Shown one piece after another: positions 34,483 through 43,274 of a stretch of 64,000 bases of DNA. The number at the start of each line of letters is the position of its first letter. Position 1 is the stretch's first letter. The notes beneath the pieces were generated by a model. The model made no database searches. It had not been told where the DNA came from and worked only from the letters and a program-made list of their open reading frames with translations. Position numbers and translations under genes: made by a program. Source of the stretch: AG2 sp036493735 (GTDB lineage: Bacteria; Gemmatimonadota; Gemmatimonadetes; Gemmatimonadales; Gemmatimonadaceae); NCBI GenBank assembly GCA_036493735.1, contig DASXPH010000098.1, positions 62,001 through 126,000 on the forward strand, written 5' to 3'.

Positions 34483-34923
34483 GTTCCTGTCGTGTTAAGT
34501 CGCGTTCCTGTCGTGTTAAGTCGCGTTCGTGTCGTGTGAAGCCTCGTTCGTGTCGTGTGAAGTCGCGTTCGTGTCGTGTGAAGCCTCGTTCGTGTCGTGT
34601 GAAGCCTCGTTCGTGTCGTGAAATGCAGCCTTCGCCTGCCAACTAATCAGGGTGACTGCCAACATTGCCTCGTTCGTGTCGTACAGTGCCGCGTTCGTGT
34701 CGTGTGGCGTTGCGTTCGCGTCGTGTGGCGTTGCGTTCGTGTTGTGCGGAGTCGCGTTCGTGTCGTGCGGAGTCGCGTTCGTGTTGGGCGACGCGGTCTT
34801 CGCCTGCCAAGTAATCAGGTTGACTGCCAGTATTGCTTCGTTCGTGTCGTACATTGTCTCGTTCGTGTTCAGAGGTGGAACGTTCGCCTTCGGAGGTGGA
34901 ACGTTCGCCTTTTTTGTTGGGAG
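34483..34923. repeat. 21-bp phased tandem-repeat locus
   Basis: Twenty-one consecutive 21-base slots starting at 34483. Units begin GTTC(G/C)TGT and repeat at exactly 21-base phase (34483, 34504, 34525, 34546, 34567, 34588, 34609; then 34672 to 34777; then 34840 to 34903). Two 42-base interruptions (34630-34671 and 34798-34839) are copies of one another and keep the phase. Twenty-one is divisible by three, so reading frames on both strands stay open. No direct-repeat/spacer structure of a CRISPR. Confidence 0.9.
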
Positions 34924-35016
34924 CACGGCGCAGCGAGTGCCCGCGTAGCACTCGCGCGGTGCCTCGATGCGATCGTACCATGGCGAGCGACCGACGTCGG
35001 TGATCACGGTCGGCAT
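34516..35016 (-). CDS. Possible repeat protein encoded by the 21-bp array
   Basis: 166 residues from ATG 35014-35016. The N-terminal 40 residues are not repetitive (MPTVITDVGRSPWYDRIEAP onward). The rest is a heptapeptide repeat, DTNE(A/T)SH or DTNATPH, with two copies of a hydrophobic module LAV(T/N)LI(S/T)WQAK. It ends where a unit changes TCA to TAA. There is no clear ribosome site. Another frame of the same strand (start at 35158) reads HERG/HERD-type repeats, so the coding frame is uncertain and the locus may be non-coding. Surroundings 34325-34482 and 35017-35087 hold nothing else I recognise. Confidence 0.3.
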   Translation of the reverse strand: MPTVITDVGRSPWYDRIEAPRECYAGTRCAVLPTKKANVPPPKANVPPLNTNETMYDTNEAILAVNLITWQAKTASPNTNATPHDTNATPHNTNATPHDANATPHDTNAALYDTNEAMLAVTLISWQAKAAFHDTNEASHDTNEASHDTNATSHDTNEASHDTNAT

Positions 35017-35087
35017 CGTGCGTCGACCGATGGCGTAACAAGCGGAGCGCGGCCTGGAGGTGGTTGCCGCAGTTGCTCACGCTGATG

Positions 35088-37322
35088 TCAGGGCGTGGCG
35101 CGACTTCGGCCCGTTTCCGTCCCTCGAAGAAGGCTTCGAGGATGATCCAGAATTGCATCCCCGGCAGCTGGGTCCCTAACCCTCACACCTAGCTGCTTGC
35201 CCAGCCAGCGATCCCACCACTGGATCTCCTGCCAGTAGCGATGGACGCTGTTCCATGCCGTCCAGCCGCCGTGGTAAGACTCGGGATAGCGGACCATCCG
35301 CGCTGGGATCTTTCGCTTTCTGAGCGCGGTGTACATCTGCTCACCCTGCTCGATCGGCACGCGGAGGTCAGCCTCGCCATGAACGAACATCGTCGGCGTC
35401 GTGACGTTTGCCGCGTAATGAATCGGCGACTGTCGCCAGAGCAGCTCGTAGCCGCGCGGCTCCCAGGGCGCGCCGAAGAACTCGCTCTCCTTCGTTCGCG
35501 GAATGTCAGCGGTGCCATAGTCGCTCACCCAGTTGCTGATTCCGGCGCCGGCAATCGCGGCGGAGAAGCGGTTCGTCTGGGTGATCACCCAATCGGTCAT
35601 GAAGCCGCCATATGAATAGCCGGTGACGCCGAGGCGCTTCGGATCGACGGGGAAATGAGCAAGCACATAATCGACCCCGGCCATCACGTCCTCGTAGTCC
35701 TTGATGCCCCACCCTCCTCCCCAGGTCGCCCAGAGGAAGTGCTCGCCGTAGCCAGTAGAGCCGCGTGGATTCGTGTATAGCACCGCGTACCCCTTCGCGG
35801 CGAAGAGCTGGAGCTCGAAGTCGAAGTTGTTGCCGTAGGCACCGTGCGGTCCGCCATGGATCGCGAGAATGAGCGGGACACGTTCGCCAGACGCATGCGA
35901 CGGCATGATCACCCAACCCTCGACCTTCGTTCCGTCCTTGCTATCGAAGAGCACACGAGTCGCCGAATCGAGATGGACGTCGGCGAGAAAGCCGCTGTTG
36001 ACGTTCGAGACCCGCGTCTCACAACGCAGCACATGGTCGGCGCAGGCGGCGTCGAGGCGGGCGACATAAACCTCGGCGGGATGCGTCGGGTCGGTGGCCG
36101 AGTAGGCGACGCGGGTCGCTGCCGCCGAGGTTGAGAATCCACTCAATCGGCGGGCTCCGTGCGTCAACTGCTCGACCGCGCCACCGGCGAGGGGCACTCG
36201 GAAGAGGTGGTGATCGCCGCCGACTTCGGCGTCGAAAAGCACACCGCGACCGTCCGGCTCCACTTCGGGGCGACCGGGAATCAGATCCCAACTGGCCGTG
36301 AGATTCTGCCAGTGGCTGGTCTCGTTGAGCGCGGCATCCACCGGAACGCGGAAGAGATCGATCGGGGCGCCGTAGGTGCGCTTCGCCGCGATGACGGCGC
36401 TCAGCCCCTCCTCTCGCCTAACGACTATCGAGCGGCCGTCGGGGGACCAGGCAGGAGCGCTGTGGTCGTAGCCGTCGTCGGTGTAGCGCTTCACCGTCCC
36501 CTGCAGGTCGACGACGAACAGATCACCGCGCTCGTACGTGTACTCGTCGCGCTGGTGCACGTTCGCGACGAAAGCGAGGAATCTCGAGTCGGCGCTCCAC
36601 GCCGGCTCCTGCACGTCCACAGCGAGATGCGTGATCGCACGGGGAACGCCGCCCTCGCGCGGCACGACGTACAGCTCCGCTGGTGGCGTCGCAAGCGAAT
36701 CGCGCGGATCGCTCAGATAGCCGCGTTGGTCGAAGCGCGCGTTCATCCAGTCATAGATCTTTCCCTTGAACCGATCGGCCAGCTTTTTCTCCACTGGATC
36801 GCTGTAGCCGCGTGGCTTCACGCGCGCGCGTCGAAGGAAAGCGATCCAACGGCTGTCGGGACTGAAGATCGGGACGCCGCCAACCCCCTCGATCTGGAAT
36901 GCCTCACCCGCTGGTGCATCCATGCGGAGAAACCAGATCGAGCTGTCCTCGGTGGAGTCCGTGCCACCAGCAAGCGATTTCCGGCGCGAGGCGAACGCGA
37001 GGAGCGAGCCGTCCGGGCTCCAGCGCGGATCGGTGGCGCTGAATGCAGGGTTCGTGATGCGAACCGCCGGCGCTGAGCCATCTGTCTGCGCGAGCCAGAT
37101 CTCGCTCTGGCGTCGGTTCTCGTTCTCGACGAGATAGGTGCGCACGAACGCCACACGCTTCCCGTCGGGCGAGATCGCTGGCGAGGCAGCGCTCTCTATC
37201 CGATAGTAGTCCTGGAGATCGAGGGCACGCGGAGTGGAGGTGCCCGCGCCGGACTGGCGCACTTGCGCCGTTGTCGCGGCTGGAAGGAGAATCGCGATGA
37301 AGGCCGCGGATAGTACGCGCAT
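35088..37322 (-). CDS. Secreted S9 prolyl-oligopeptidase family peptidase
   Basis: From ATG 37320-37322, 744 residues with a signal peptide (MRVLSAAFIAILLPAATTAQ). The N-terminal propeller has PD40-type blades (SPDGKRVAFV, SPDGSLLAFASR, SPDSRWIAFL, SADSRFLAFV, SPDGRSIVVR). The alpha/beta-hydrolase domain has NPRGSTGYG, GVTGYSYGGFMTDW with Ser570, HGEADLRVP with Asp652 and SYHGG with His684. It cleaves peptides, often after proline or as an acylaminoacyl peptidase. The gene is divergent from a gamma-glutamyltransferase gene across 100 bp. Confidence 0.93.
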   Translation of the reverse strand: MRVLSAAFIAILLPAATTAQVRQSGAGTSTPRALDLQDYYRIESAASPAISPDGKRVAFVRTYLVENENRRQSEIWLAQTDGSAPAVRITNPAFSATDPRWSPDGSLLAFASRRKSLAGGTDSTEDSSIWFLRMDAPAGEAFQIEGVGGVPIFSPDSRWIAFLRRARVKPRGYSDPVEKKLADRFKGKIYDWMNARFDQRGYLSDPRDSLATPPAELYVVPREGGVPRAITHLAVDVQEPAWSADSRFLAFVANVHQRDEYTYERGDLFVVDLQGTVKRYTDDGYDHSAPAWSPDGRSIVVRREEGLSAVIAAKRTYGAPIDLFRVPVDAALNETSHWQNLTASWDLIPGRPEVEPDGRGVLFDAEVGGDHHLFRVPLAGGAVEQLTHGARRLSGFSTSAAATRVAYSATDPTHPAEVYVARLDAACADHVLRCETRVSNVNSGFLADVHLDSATRVLFDSKDGTKVEGWVIMPSHASGERVPLILAIHGGPHGAYGNNFDFELQLFAAKGYAVLYTNPRGSTGYGEHFLWATWGGGWGIKDYEDVMAGVDYVLAHFPVDPKRLGVTGYSYGGFMTDWVITQTNRFSAAIAGAGISNWVSDYGTADIPRTKESEFFGAPWEPRGYELLWRQSPIHYAANVTTPTMFVHGEADLRVPIEQGEQMYTALRKRKIPARMVRYPESYHGGWTAWNSVHRYWQEIQWWDRWLGKQLGVRVRDPAAGDAILDHPRSLLRGTETGRSRATP

Positions 37323-37422
37323 GACGCAACACCTCGATAAACTTGGATTGACGTAGCGTACGCCCACGGAGTGGGGCGTCAAGACTCTCGGCGTTCACCG
37401 TCGATTAACCTGTGGAGTGACT

Positions 37423-39162
37423 ATGAGCTCTCGCATTCGCCGCTACCTAGCGCTCGCTCCGGTGTTGACGTTCGCTCTCCCGCTTCGGGCGCAGACGGCA
37501 ACCGACTCCGCCGGAATGACGGTGTCGAAGACTGGACTGGTGATCTCGAGCTCTTCGATCGCGTCGCAGGTAGGAGCGAGCATCCTCCACAAAGGTGGCA
37601 ACGCGGTGGACGCGGCGGTGGCGACGGCTTTCGCGCTCGCGGTGACGTATCCGGGCGCCGGCAACATCGGCGGCGGCGGATTCATGGTCGTGCGACTCAA
37701 GGATGGGAGGGCGACGACGATCGACTACCGCGAGCGGGCGCCGCGCGGCTCGACGCCAACGATGTACCTCGACTCGGCGGGAAACATCAATCGCAAGTTG
37801 ACGGCAACGGGCTATCTCGCCCCGGGCGTACCAGGTACCGTGCGCGGCCTCGCGCTGGCGCATCGCAAGTTCGGCAAGCTGCCCTGGCGCGATGTGGTGA
37901 TGCCGGCTGCGGAGCTCGCGTCGAAAGGATTTCCTCTCGACTCCAGCCTCGCGCATAGCCTCACGCGTGAAGCTGAACAGGGAATGAAGCCCTATTCTGC
38001 CTCGGTCACCGCCTACGGCAAGCCTGGCGGCGGGGCATGGCAGCCCGGAGACACGCTCGTCCTCGCTGATCTCGGGCGCACGCTCACGGCAATCGCGACC
38101 CGCGGTGGCGACGTGTTCTACACCGGTTGGATCGCCGACAGCATTGCCGCCGACATGCATCGCAACGGTGGCTTGATCACCAAGCAAGACCTCGCCGACT
38201 ATCGAGCGAAGGAGCGCGCGCCGATTCGCGGCCGCTACAATGGCTACGACATCATCACGATGCCACCGCCGAGCTCGGGCGGCGTGGCGATGGTGGAGAT
38301 GTTTAACATTCTCTCACACTTCGACCTCGCGAAGGACGGCCGTTGGTCGCCGGAGACGCTGCACCTCATCATCGAGGCGATGCGTCGCGCCTATCTCGAC
38401 CGCGCGCGCTACCTGGGTGATCCGGACTTCGTGAAGATGCCGATCGCGCGATTGACGTCGGCGAGCTATGCGGCCGGTCTAGCCGCGCACACCGATCGCG
38501 CGAAGGCGACGAGCAGCGTCGAGCTGGGCAAAGACATCGTGACGTCGACGAGTGTCGCCGCGGAGAGCGACGAGACGACGCAGTTCTCCGTCGTGGACAA
38601 GGACGGCAACGCCGTCTCCAACACCTTCACGTTGGAAGGCGGCTACGGCTCGCACGTCGTGGTGCGCGGTGCGGGCTTCCTCCTCAACAACGAGATGGGC
38701 GACTTCAACAAGAAGCCAGGGGAAACGAACGTGCAGGGTGACATCGGCACGCGGCCGAATCTCATTGCGCCGGGCAAGCGCATGCTCAGCTCGATGTCAC
38801 CGACCATCGTGACGAAGGGTGGGAAGCTCTTCATGGTGACCGGCTCGCCAGGCGGCCGCACGATCATCAATACGGTGATGGAGGTCGTGCTGAACGCGAC
38901 GGGCTTTGGCATGAACGCGCGCGAGGCGGTCGACGCGCCACGCTTGCACCATCAATGGCTGCCTGACGTCGCGACGTTCGAGCACGGCGCGCTACCCGAC
39001 TCCACGCTTGCTCGTCTGCAGGCGATGGGGCACGCCGTGGAGCAGCGTGGTCGTCAGGGTGACGCGCACACGATCATCTTCGATCCAAAGGCCAAGATCG
39101 CGTACGGCGCCAACGACCGTCGCAGCTCGGACTCGAGAGCCGTGGCCGGTGGTGATCGGTGA
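37423..39162 (+). CDS. ggt: Gamma-glutamyltransferase
   Basis: From ATG 37423 (GGAG five bases upstream), 579 residues. Signal peptide (YLALAPVLTFALPLRAQ). Large-subunit motifs: GGNAVDAAVATAFALAVTYP and GNIGGGGFM, and DYRERAPR with the substrate arginine. The autoproteolytic threonine is in DETTQFSVVDKDGNAVSNTFT, and SSMSPTIV and GSPGGRTIINTV line the active site. It hydrolyses glutathione and other gamma-glutamyl peptides in the periplasm. A second, more divergent paralogue is at 56.6-58.3 kb. The final residues (AVAGGDR-stop) and the stop are read from a 7-bp repeat element. Confidence 0.94.
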   Translation: MSSRIRRYLALAPVLTFALPLRAQTATDSAGMTVSKTGLVISSSSIASQVGASILHKGGNAVDAAVATAFALAVTYPGAGNIGGGGFMVVRLKDGRATTIDYRERAPRGSTPTMYLDSAGNINRKLTATGYLAPGVPGTVRGLALAHRKFGKLPWRDVVMPAAELASKGFPLDSSLAHSLTREAEQGMKPYSASVTAYGKPGGGAWQPGDTLVLADLGRTLTAIATRGGDVFYTGWIADSIAADMHRNGGLITKQDLADYRAKERAPIRGRYNGYDIITMPPPSSGGVAMVEMFNILSHFDLAKDGRWSPETLHLIIEAMRRAYLDRARYLGDPDFVKMPIARLTSASYAAGLAAHTDRAKATSSVELGKDIVTSTSVAAESDETTQFSVVDKDGNAVSNTFTLEGGYGSHVVVRGAGFLLNNEMGDFNKKPGETNVQGDIGTRPNLIAPGKRMLSSMSPTIVTKGGKLFMVTGSPGGRTIINTVMEVVLNATGFGMNAREAVDAPRLHHQWLPDVATFEHGALPDSTLARLQAMGHAVEQRGRQGDAHTIIFDPKAKIAYGANDRRSSDSRAVAGGDR

Positions 39163-39276
39163 TCTCGGTGGTCTGAGGTCGGTGATCGGTGATCTGTGAG
39201 CTGTGATCTGTGAGCTACCGATCACCGTTCACCGTTCACCGATCACCGTTCACCGCGATCACCGATCGCGCCCTAC
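39140..39276. repeat. Heptamer-arm element F after the gamma-glutamyltransferase gene
   Basis: Left part is built of GGTGATC and TGTGATC/TGTGAGC units; right part of CCGATCA and CCGTTCA units, roughly the inverse. The ggt stop (TGA in GGTGATC) lies in the first units. It separates two plus-strand genes (39162 and 39335). Confidence 0.8.
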
Positions 39277-39334
39277 GCGGAACGCGCTACACCGTGTATT
39301 CTTTAGATCGTCTTTCCGGGAGACGGCCGAAGCT

Positions 39335-39889
39335 ATGGCAAAACGGAAAAGAGGTGCCGGGGGTGCGGGCGGACGGCGACCAAGGATAGCAACCAATCAG
39401 GTCTCGAAGTCCCCGTACTTCATGCAGCCGGGCAAGCGGGGCGTGTTCATCGTCCTGCATCGCGCGTGCGGTAACCGCGTCGTGCCCAAAGTGTGCGGCG
39501 AAATGCCGAGCCGGACGCACGCGAAGATGTTGATCAATCAGCTCGAGCGCGCTGAATCGGTGGTCAAGGATCTCTTCCTCGAAGCCACCGATGACGGCAT
39601 CGAAGCGTTGGAGGCTGTGCTCGCTGCCTGTCGCGAAGAAGTCCTTCGTCGCGGACCTCGCGTGCAGGAGGGCGGTGGTGGTGAAGGGGGAGGCGGCGGT
39701 GGCGAGCAAGCTGGTGAAAGCGGCGGTGGGAACCGGCCCGGCGGAGTATCGGGGCGTAATCGCCGAGGGCGGCCACCGCGCGGTCGCCGCGGAACCCCGA
39801 AGTTCGAGCCACCGCCGAGTGTTCGGCCGCTCGACAGCGACCAGGCGCGCCCAAACGACACCGACCCGTACAACGAAGCGGCGGGGTGA
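39335..39889 (+). CDS. Hypothetical basic protein with Gly/Arg-rich tail
   Basis: From ATG 39335, 184 residues. A basic start (MAKRKRGAGGAGGRRPRIAT) leads to a compact region with FIVLHRACGNRVVPKVCGEM (two cysteines) and an all-helical LINQLERAESVVKDLFLEAT segment. The C-terminal third is almost entirely Gly, Arg, Glu and Pro. This resembles RGG-type RNA-binding tails, but no RNA-binding domain is recognised. Function unknown. Convergent with the next gene, with heptamer element G between. Confidence 0.5.
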   Translation: MAKRKRGAGGAGGRRPRIATNQVSKSPYFMQPGKRGVFIVLHRACGNRVVPKVCGEMPSRTHAKMLINQLERAESVVKDLFLEATDDGIEALEAVLAACREEVLRRGPRVQEGGGGEGGGGGGEQAGESGGGNRPGGVSGRNRRGRPPRGRRGTPKFEPPPSVRPLDSDQARPNDTDPYNEAAG

Positions 39890-39900
39890 AGACGGGTGGA

Positions 39901-40001
39901 GCGTAGAGGGTTGCGGGTAGAGGTGGAAAGGAACGAAGGCCGACGGCTTGCCGTCGGCCTTCCTTATTCCAACCCGCTACCCTCTACCCGCACCCGCTAC
40001 G
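39901..40001. repeat. Heptamer-arm inverted element G with central hairpin, between convergent genes
   Basis: Left arm about 39901-39923 (GTAGAGG, GTTGCGG, GTAGAGG); right arm about 39972-40001 (AACCCGC, TACCCTC, TACCCGC, ACCCGCT). The centre is a hairpin at 39936-39961, AAGGCCGACGG with CCGTCGGCCTT and a 4-base loop, an 11-bp perfect stem. It follows the same plan as elements A and B. Confidence 0.85.
39936..39961. terminator. Probable bidirectional terminator hairpin
   Basis: Perfect 11-bp stem, AAGGCCGACGG-CTTG-CCGTCGGCCTT. The AA at the start and TT at the end give short A/T tracts in both directions. It sits between convergent genes ending at 39889 and 39997 and is flanked by heptamer arms. 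Confidence 0.7.
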
Positions 40002-43000
40002 GAATAACGTCCGCCTTCACGCTCGCTTGCTCCGCCTGGCGATGTGACTTGAGCTCCTCTTCCAGCTTGAGCCGCGGCACGCCGTTCACGATCCAGTCCG
40101 CCGGCGTCGCGCCCGTGAGCTGATAATCGAACCACTCGCGCATCCGGACGGCGTAGTCCTTCTGATTCACCGGCCGGCCCAGGCCGTGGTTCTCGCCGAT
40201 GTACTCGAGGAGAATGACATCCTTCCCGAGTTGCCGCAGCGTGTTGTAGTACGTAATGCCCTGATTGAAGTCGACGGCGCCGTCCTTGTCGTTATGCAGG
40301 ATGATGAGCGGCGTCGTCACCTTGTCGGCGTGGAACGCCGGCGAGTTGCGAATGTAGGCGTCGTAGTTCTGGATGAAGTTGCCCTTGAAGCGGCCCTGGC
40401 TCGACTCGAAGATGCCCTGGTTCGTGCCGCCGGTGTTCCAGTAGATCGAGCTGTACATACTCACCATGTCGGTGAGCGGGGCGCCGGCCACGGCGGCGTG
40501 GAACATGTTCGTCTGCGTGACGAGGAACGCCGTCTGGTAACCTCCCCACGAGTGCCCCCAGAGGCCGATGTGCGTCGAATCGATCGCGCCGGTCGCGATC
40601 GCCGCGCGTACGGCCGGCAGCACGCACCACACCGCCGACATCCCCGGATCGTTCACGCGATACACGATGTCCGGATCCAGCACGGCGTAGCCGCGGCTGG
40701 TGTAGATGCTTCGATTCGGCGTGCTCGTCTCGCTCGGCGTGACATACGCGTTGAGCAATTGTGAACGCTTCTCGTAGATCGTCACGAGCAGTGGATACTT
40801 CTTGCCTGGCTCGTAGTTCGCCGGGAGGTAGAGCGCGCCCTGCAGCGTGTCACCCTTGTCGCTCACGTACTTGATGAGGCGGGCGCCGCTGGACCAGGCG
40901 AAGTCCTTCTGCTGTGGGTTCGCGTCGGTGATGCGGCGTCCGCTCTTGAGGTCGGGAGTCGCGACGTAATAGTCGGGGAACTGCTGCGACGTCTGACGCG
41001 TGTAGAGGTACACGTCGGCATCTTTCGCCTTCGTGAAGGCGTACGAGGCGTCATCCGAAACGAGTGCCGTTGCTCCCACCTTGTTCGGCTCGACGCGCGC
41101 CAGACCTTCTTTCTTGGTCCACTCGCCGTAGGTGCTGAAATAGAGTGGCTTCGTGAGATCAACGCCCTCCTCGATCCCGAATCCAGCCGCACGCCCGCCG
41201 CGGCCGCCGCGCCCGGCCGTCACGCCCGTCGCGAACGCGTACAGTCGCTGGTAGCGAAGCTGATTCTTGCGGCCGTCCGTCGTTAGGTTCACGGCCTTGC
41301 CAGCCCCGCTCACCGGAACGCGCCAGACGTCCCAACCATCGTTGAGGAGCACCGCGCTCCCGTCCTTCGCCCACGCCATCACTGGACGCGGCGGCGACAC
41401 GATGTTGTTGTGATCGTCGTCGGTATTCGCGAAGCTCACCGGAGCGTCTTTGGTGACGTTCCGCTTCTGCCCGGTGGCCAGATCGAGAACCCAGTAATTT
41501 GCGTCGTCGCCCCAGTAGAGCAGCTGTTTGCCGTCTGGTGCCGGCAAGCCGGAGAACTGCAACGCTTTCTTGAGCCCGACAGTACGAGCGCCGGTCTTGA
41601 GATCGACGGTATAGATGTCGGCGTAGCGACGGCCATCGTAGCTCGCGCGCTGATCGTAGTCGCGGCTGTCGACGCCGTACGCGTAGTGGTCGTGAGGCAG
41701 CAGCGTCACCTGACGGAGCCCGTCGTCCGAGAGCCTGACGAATTTGTTCTCCGCGAAGCGATATTCGGAGAGATAGCTGTACGCGCGATCCTGCTGCTCC
41801 TGAACGAGCTGCTGCGATTGGAGACGTGGATCCTTCCAGTGCCACAGCACGAGCGTGGGCGTCTCGTCGTCCTGATCCGCGCGCGGCTGATTGCGCGCCC
41901 CGCCTTCCCCGGGCGCGCCCGCCTGAACGATCGGCGTTCGCGTCGCCGCGTTGTCCCGCGAGGCCACGACCTCGGCGGCGGGCCTCGGATTCGCTTCGCG
42001 AATACCGAAGAACACGGTGGCGAAGTCGTCGGCGATGTGCGGGGCGCGATCGGCGCTCACCTTCATGCCCGCGGGGAAATCCGTGCGACCAGCGGCGTCG
42101 AAGACTGATTTCTTCTGCACCGTGGTACCAACACCGGTAAACGCGACGACGCTGTAGAGCGTGTCCTTTGCCACAGTATCGGGCTTGCCGCGAAGCACGG
42201 CGAGCGCCGGACCACTGTCGGCCCACGCCAACCGGCGATACAGCGCTTGTTCGCTGTCGAGGGGGCGAACGACGTCGCTGCGGAGATCGCGCAACTGAAC
42301 ACCATTCCCGATCTCGTCGCGCGCGTCGATGGTGTAGGCGAGGTAGCTGCCCGACTCGTCGAATGCGAAGTCGCCAACGTTGCCGATGTTGATGATGCTG
42401 CCATTGGCGAGCGTGTACAGCAGCAGATCCGCGCCTTCGGCGCGTCCAGCGGCCGGGGCGGGCGCTCCGCCGCCTTGCGCCGCCGCACCACCCTGCGCGG
42501 GCGCTTCGGCGGGATAGCTGTAGAGGGCCACCACCTGCGGCTTCTCGCCGGAGAACGCGAAGCGCCGAATGCGGTCGAACTCCGTCTTCTGGCCCGTCGC
42601 CAGATTCACCAGCACGACCTTGTTCTGAGCCGGCTTGCGCTGCTGGCGCAGGCGGCGCGCGTCCCGCTGACTCGGATACACCGTGAACGCGGCGTATTTC
42701 GAGTCGCCGGAGATGGCGAGCGTCGCGGGCGCAGCACCGCCGCCGGCGAACGGATTCACCGGTCCCGCCGCTGGCGGCTCGCCGATGGGGAATCGCTGCT
42801 CCGTCGCGCCGTCGGCCGTCTGCCTAACGACCACGGTCGCGTCGCCCTCATTTGGCGCGAGCACGTACGCGAACCATTTGCCGTCGTTCGACAGTACTGG
42901 GGTACGGATCGTCTTCCACGCCTTGAGGTCGGCAGGCGTCAGTTGCTTTCCGCCGGCACTTCGCGCCGAAGATGGACTCGAGGCGGCCTGCGGTTGCTGA

Positions 43001-43065
43001 GCGATGGCGCTCGACGCGACGGACAACAGGGCGGCGAGTGCGAGCGGGAGGCGGAGGGCGTGCAT
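39997..43065 (-). CDS. Large secreted S9 peptidase
   Basis: From ATG 43063-43065, 1022 residues with signal peptide (MHALRLPLALAALLSVASSA). A long propeller region contains several Gly/Ala-rich low-complexity loops (for example around AQGGAAAQGGGAPAPAAGRA). The hydrolase domain has GLWGHSWGGYQTAFLVTQ with the nucleophile serine, HNDKDGAVDFNQG with the aspartate and GENHGLGRP with the histidine. Larger than the usual 600-750 residues. Like the smaller S9 enzyme in this window it should degrade peptides outside the cytoplasm. The 209-bp gap upstream is shared with a divergent permease gene. Confidence 0.92.
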   Translation of the reverse strand: MHALRLPLALAALLSVASSAIAQQPQAASSPSSARSAGGKQLTPADLKAWKTIRTPVLSNDGKWFAYVLAPNEGDATVVVRQTADGATEQRFPIGEPPAAGPVNPFAGGGAAPATLAISGDSKYAAFTVYPSQRDARRLRQQRKPAQNKVVLVNLATGQKTEFDRIRRFAFSGEKPQVVALYSYPAEAPAQGGAAAQGGGAPAPAAGRAEGADLLLYTLANGSIINIGNVGDFAFDESGSYLAYTIDARDEIGNGVQLRDLRSDVVRPLDSEQALYRRLAWADSGPALAVLRGKPDTVAKDTLYSVVAFTGVGTTVQKKSVFDAAGRTDFPAGMKVSADRAPHIADDFATVFFGIREANPRPAAEVVASRDNAATRTPIVQAGAPGEGGARNQPRADQDDETPTLVLWHWKDPRLQSQQLVQEQQDRAYSYLSEYRFAENKFVRLSDDGLRQVTLLPHDHYAYGVDSRDYDQRASYDGRRYADIYTVDLKTGARTVGLKKALQFSGLPAPDGKQLLYWGDDANYWVLDLATGQKRNVTKDAPVSFANTDDDHNNIVSPPRPVMAWAKDGSAVLLNDGWDVWRVPVSGAGKAVNLTTDGRKNQLRYQRLYAFATGVTAGRGGRGGRAAGFGIEEGVDLTKPLYFSTYGEWTKKEGLARVEPNKVGATALVSDDASYAFTKAKDADVYLYTRQTSQQFPDYYVATPDLKSGRRITDANPQQKDFAWSSGARLIKYVSDKGDTLQGALYLPANYEPGKKYPLLVTIYEKRSQLLNAYVTPSETSTPNRSIYTSRGYAVLDPDIVYRVNDPGMSAVWCVLPAVRAAIATGAIDSTHIGLWGHSWGGYQTAFLVTQTNMFHAAVAGAPLTDMVSMYSSIYWNTGGTNQGIFESSQGRFKGNFIQNYDAYIRNSPAFHADKVTTPLIILHNDKDGAVDFNQGITYYNTLRQLGKDVILLEYIGENHGLGRPVNQKDYAVRMREWFDYQLTGATPADWIVNGVPRLKLEEELKSHRQAEQASVKADVIP

Positions 43066-43244
43066 GACGAACTCCCAGGTGAGAGCGACGCGGCGATAGT
43101 GGTGGGGCACTGAAGCTACGACCGGCCCGACAATATGGGAAACGGGAGCAAGCTGCAGGAAACCGGTAGGCCCACCCCCACCGGACTGCTTCCCTGCGAC
43201 TTCCTCCCGTTGCCCAGCACTACGCGCCACCCTTGTGGACCGCT

Positions 43245-43270
43245 GAACCTTTTCCCATGATACATCCGTA
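43245..43270 (+). promoter_or_regulatory. Candidate ECF-type promoter upstream of the duplicated permease
   Basis: GAACCT at 43245-43250 and CGTA at 43267-43270, with about 16 bases between, resemble ECF -35 and -10 elements and the candidate at 5769. The first ATG of the gene is at 43275, so transcripts would be leaderless or use the downstream ATG at 43296. Pattern match only. Confidence 0.3.
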
Positions 43271-43274
43271 ACGG

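Noticed and set aside
34483..34923. CRISPR array
   Set aside because: The units are 21 bp with no unique spacers of constant length, the interruptions are copies of one another, and there are no cas genes nearby.
16081..40001. Insertion-sequence ends for the heptamer elements
   Set aside because: No transposase gene, no target duplication, and unit sequence differs between loci while the period is constant. They look like local repeats, not copies of one mobile element.
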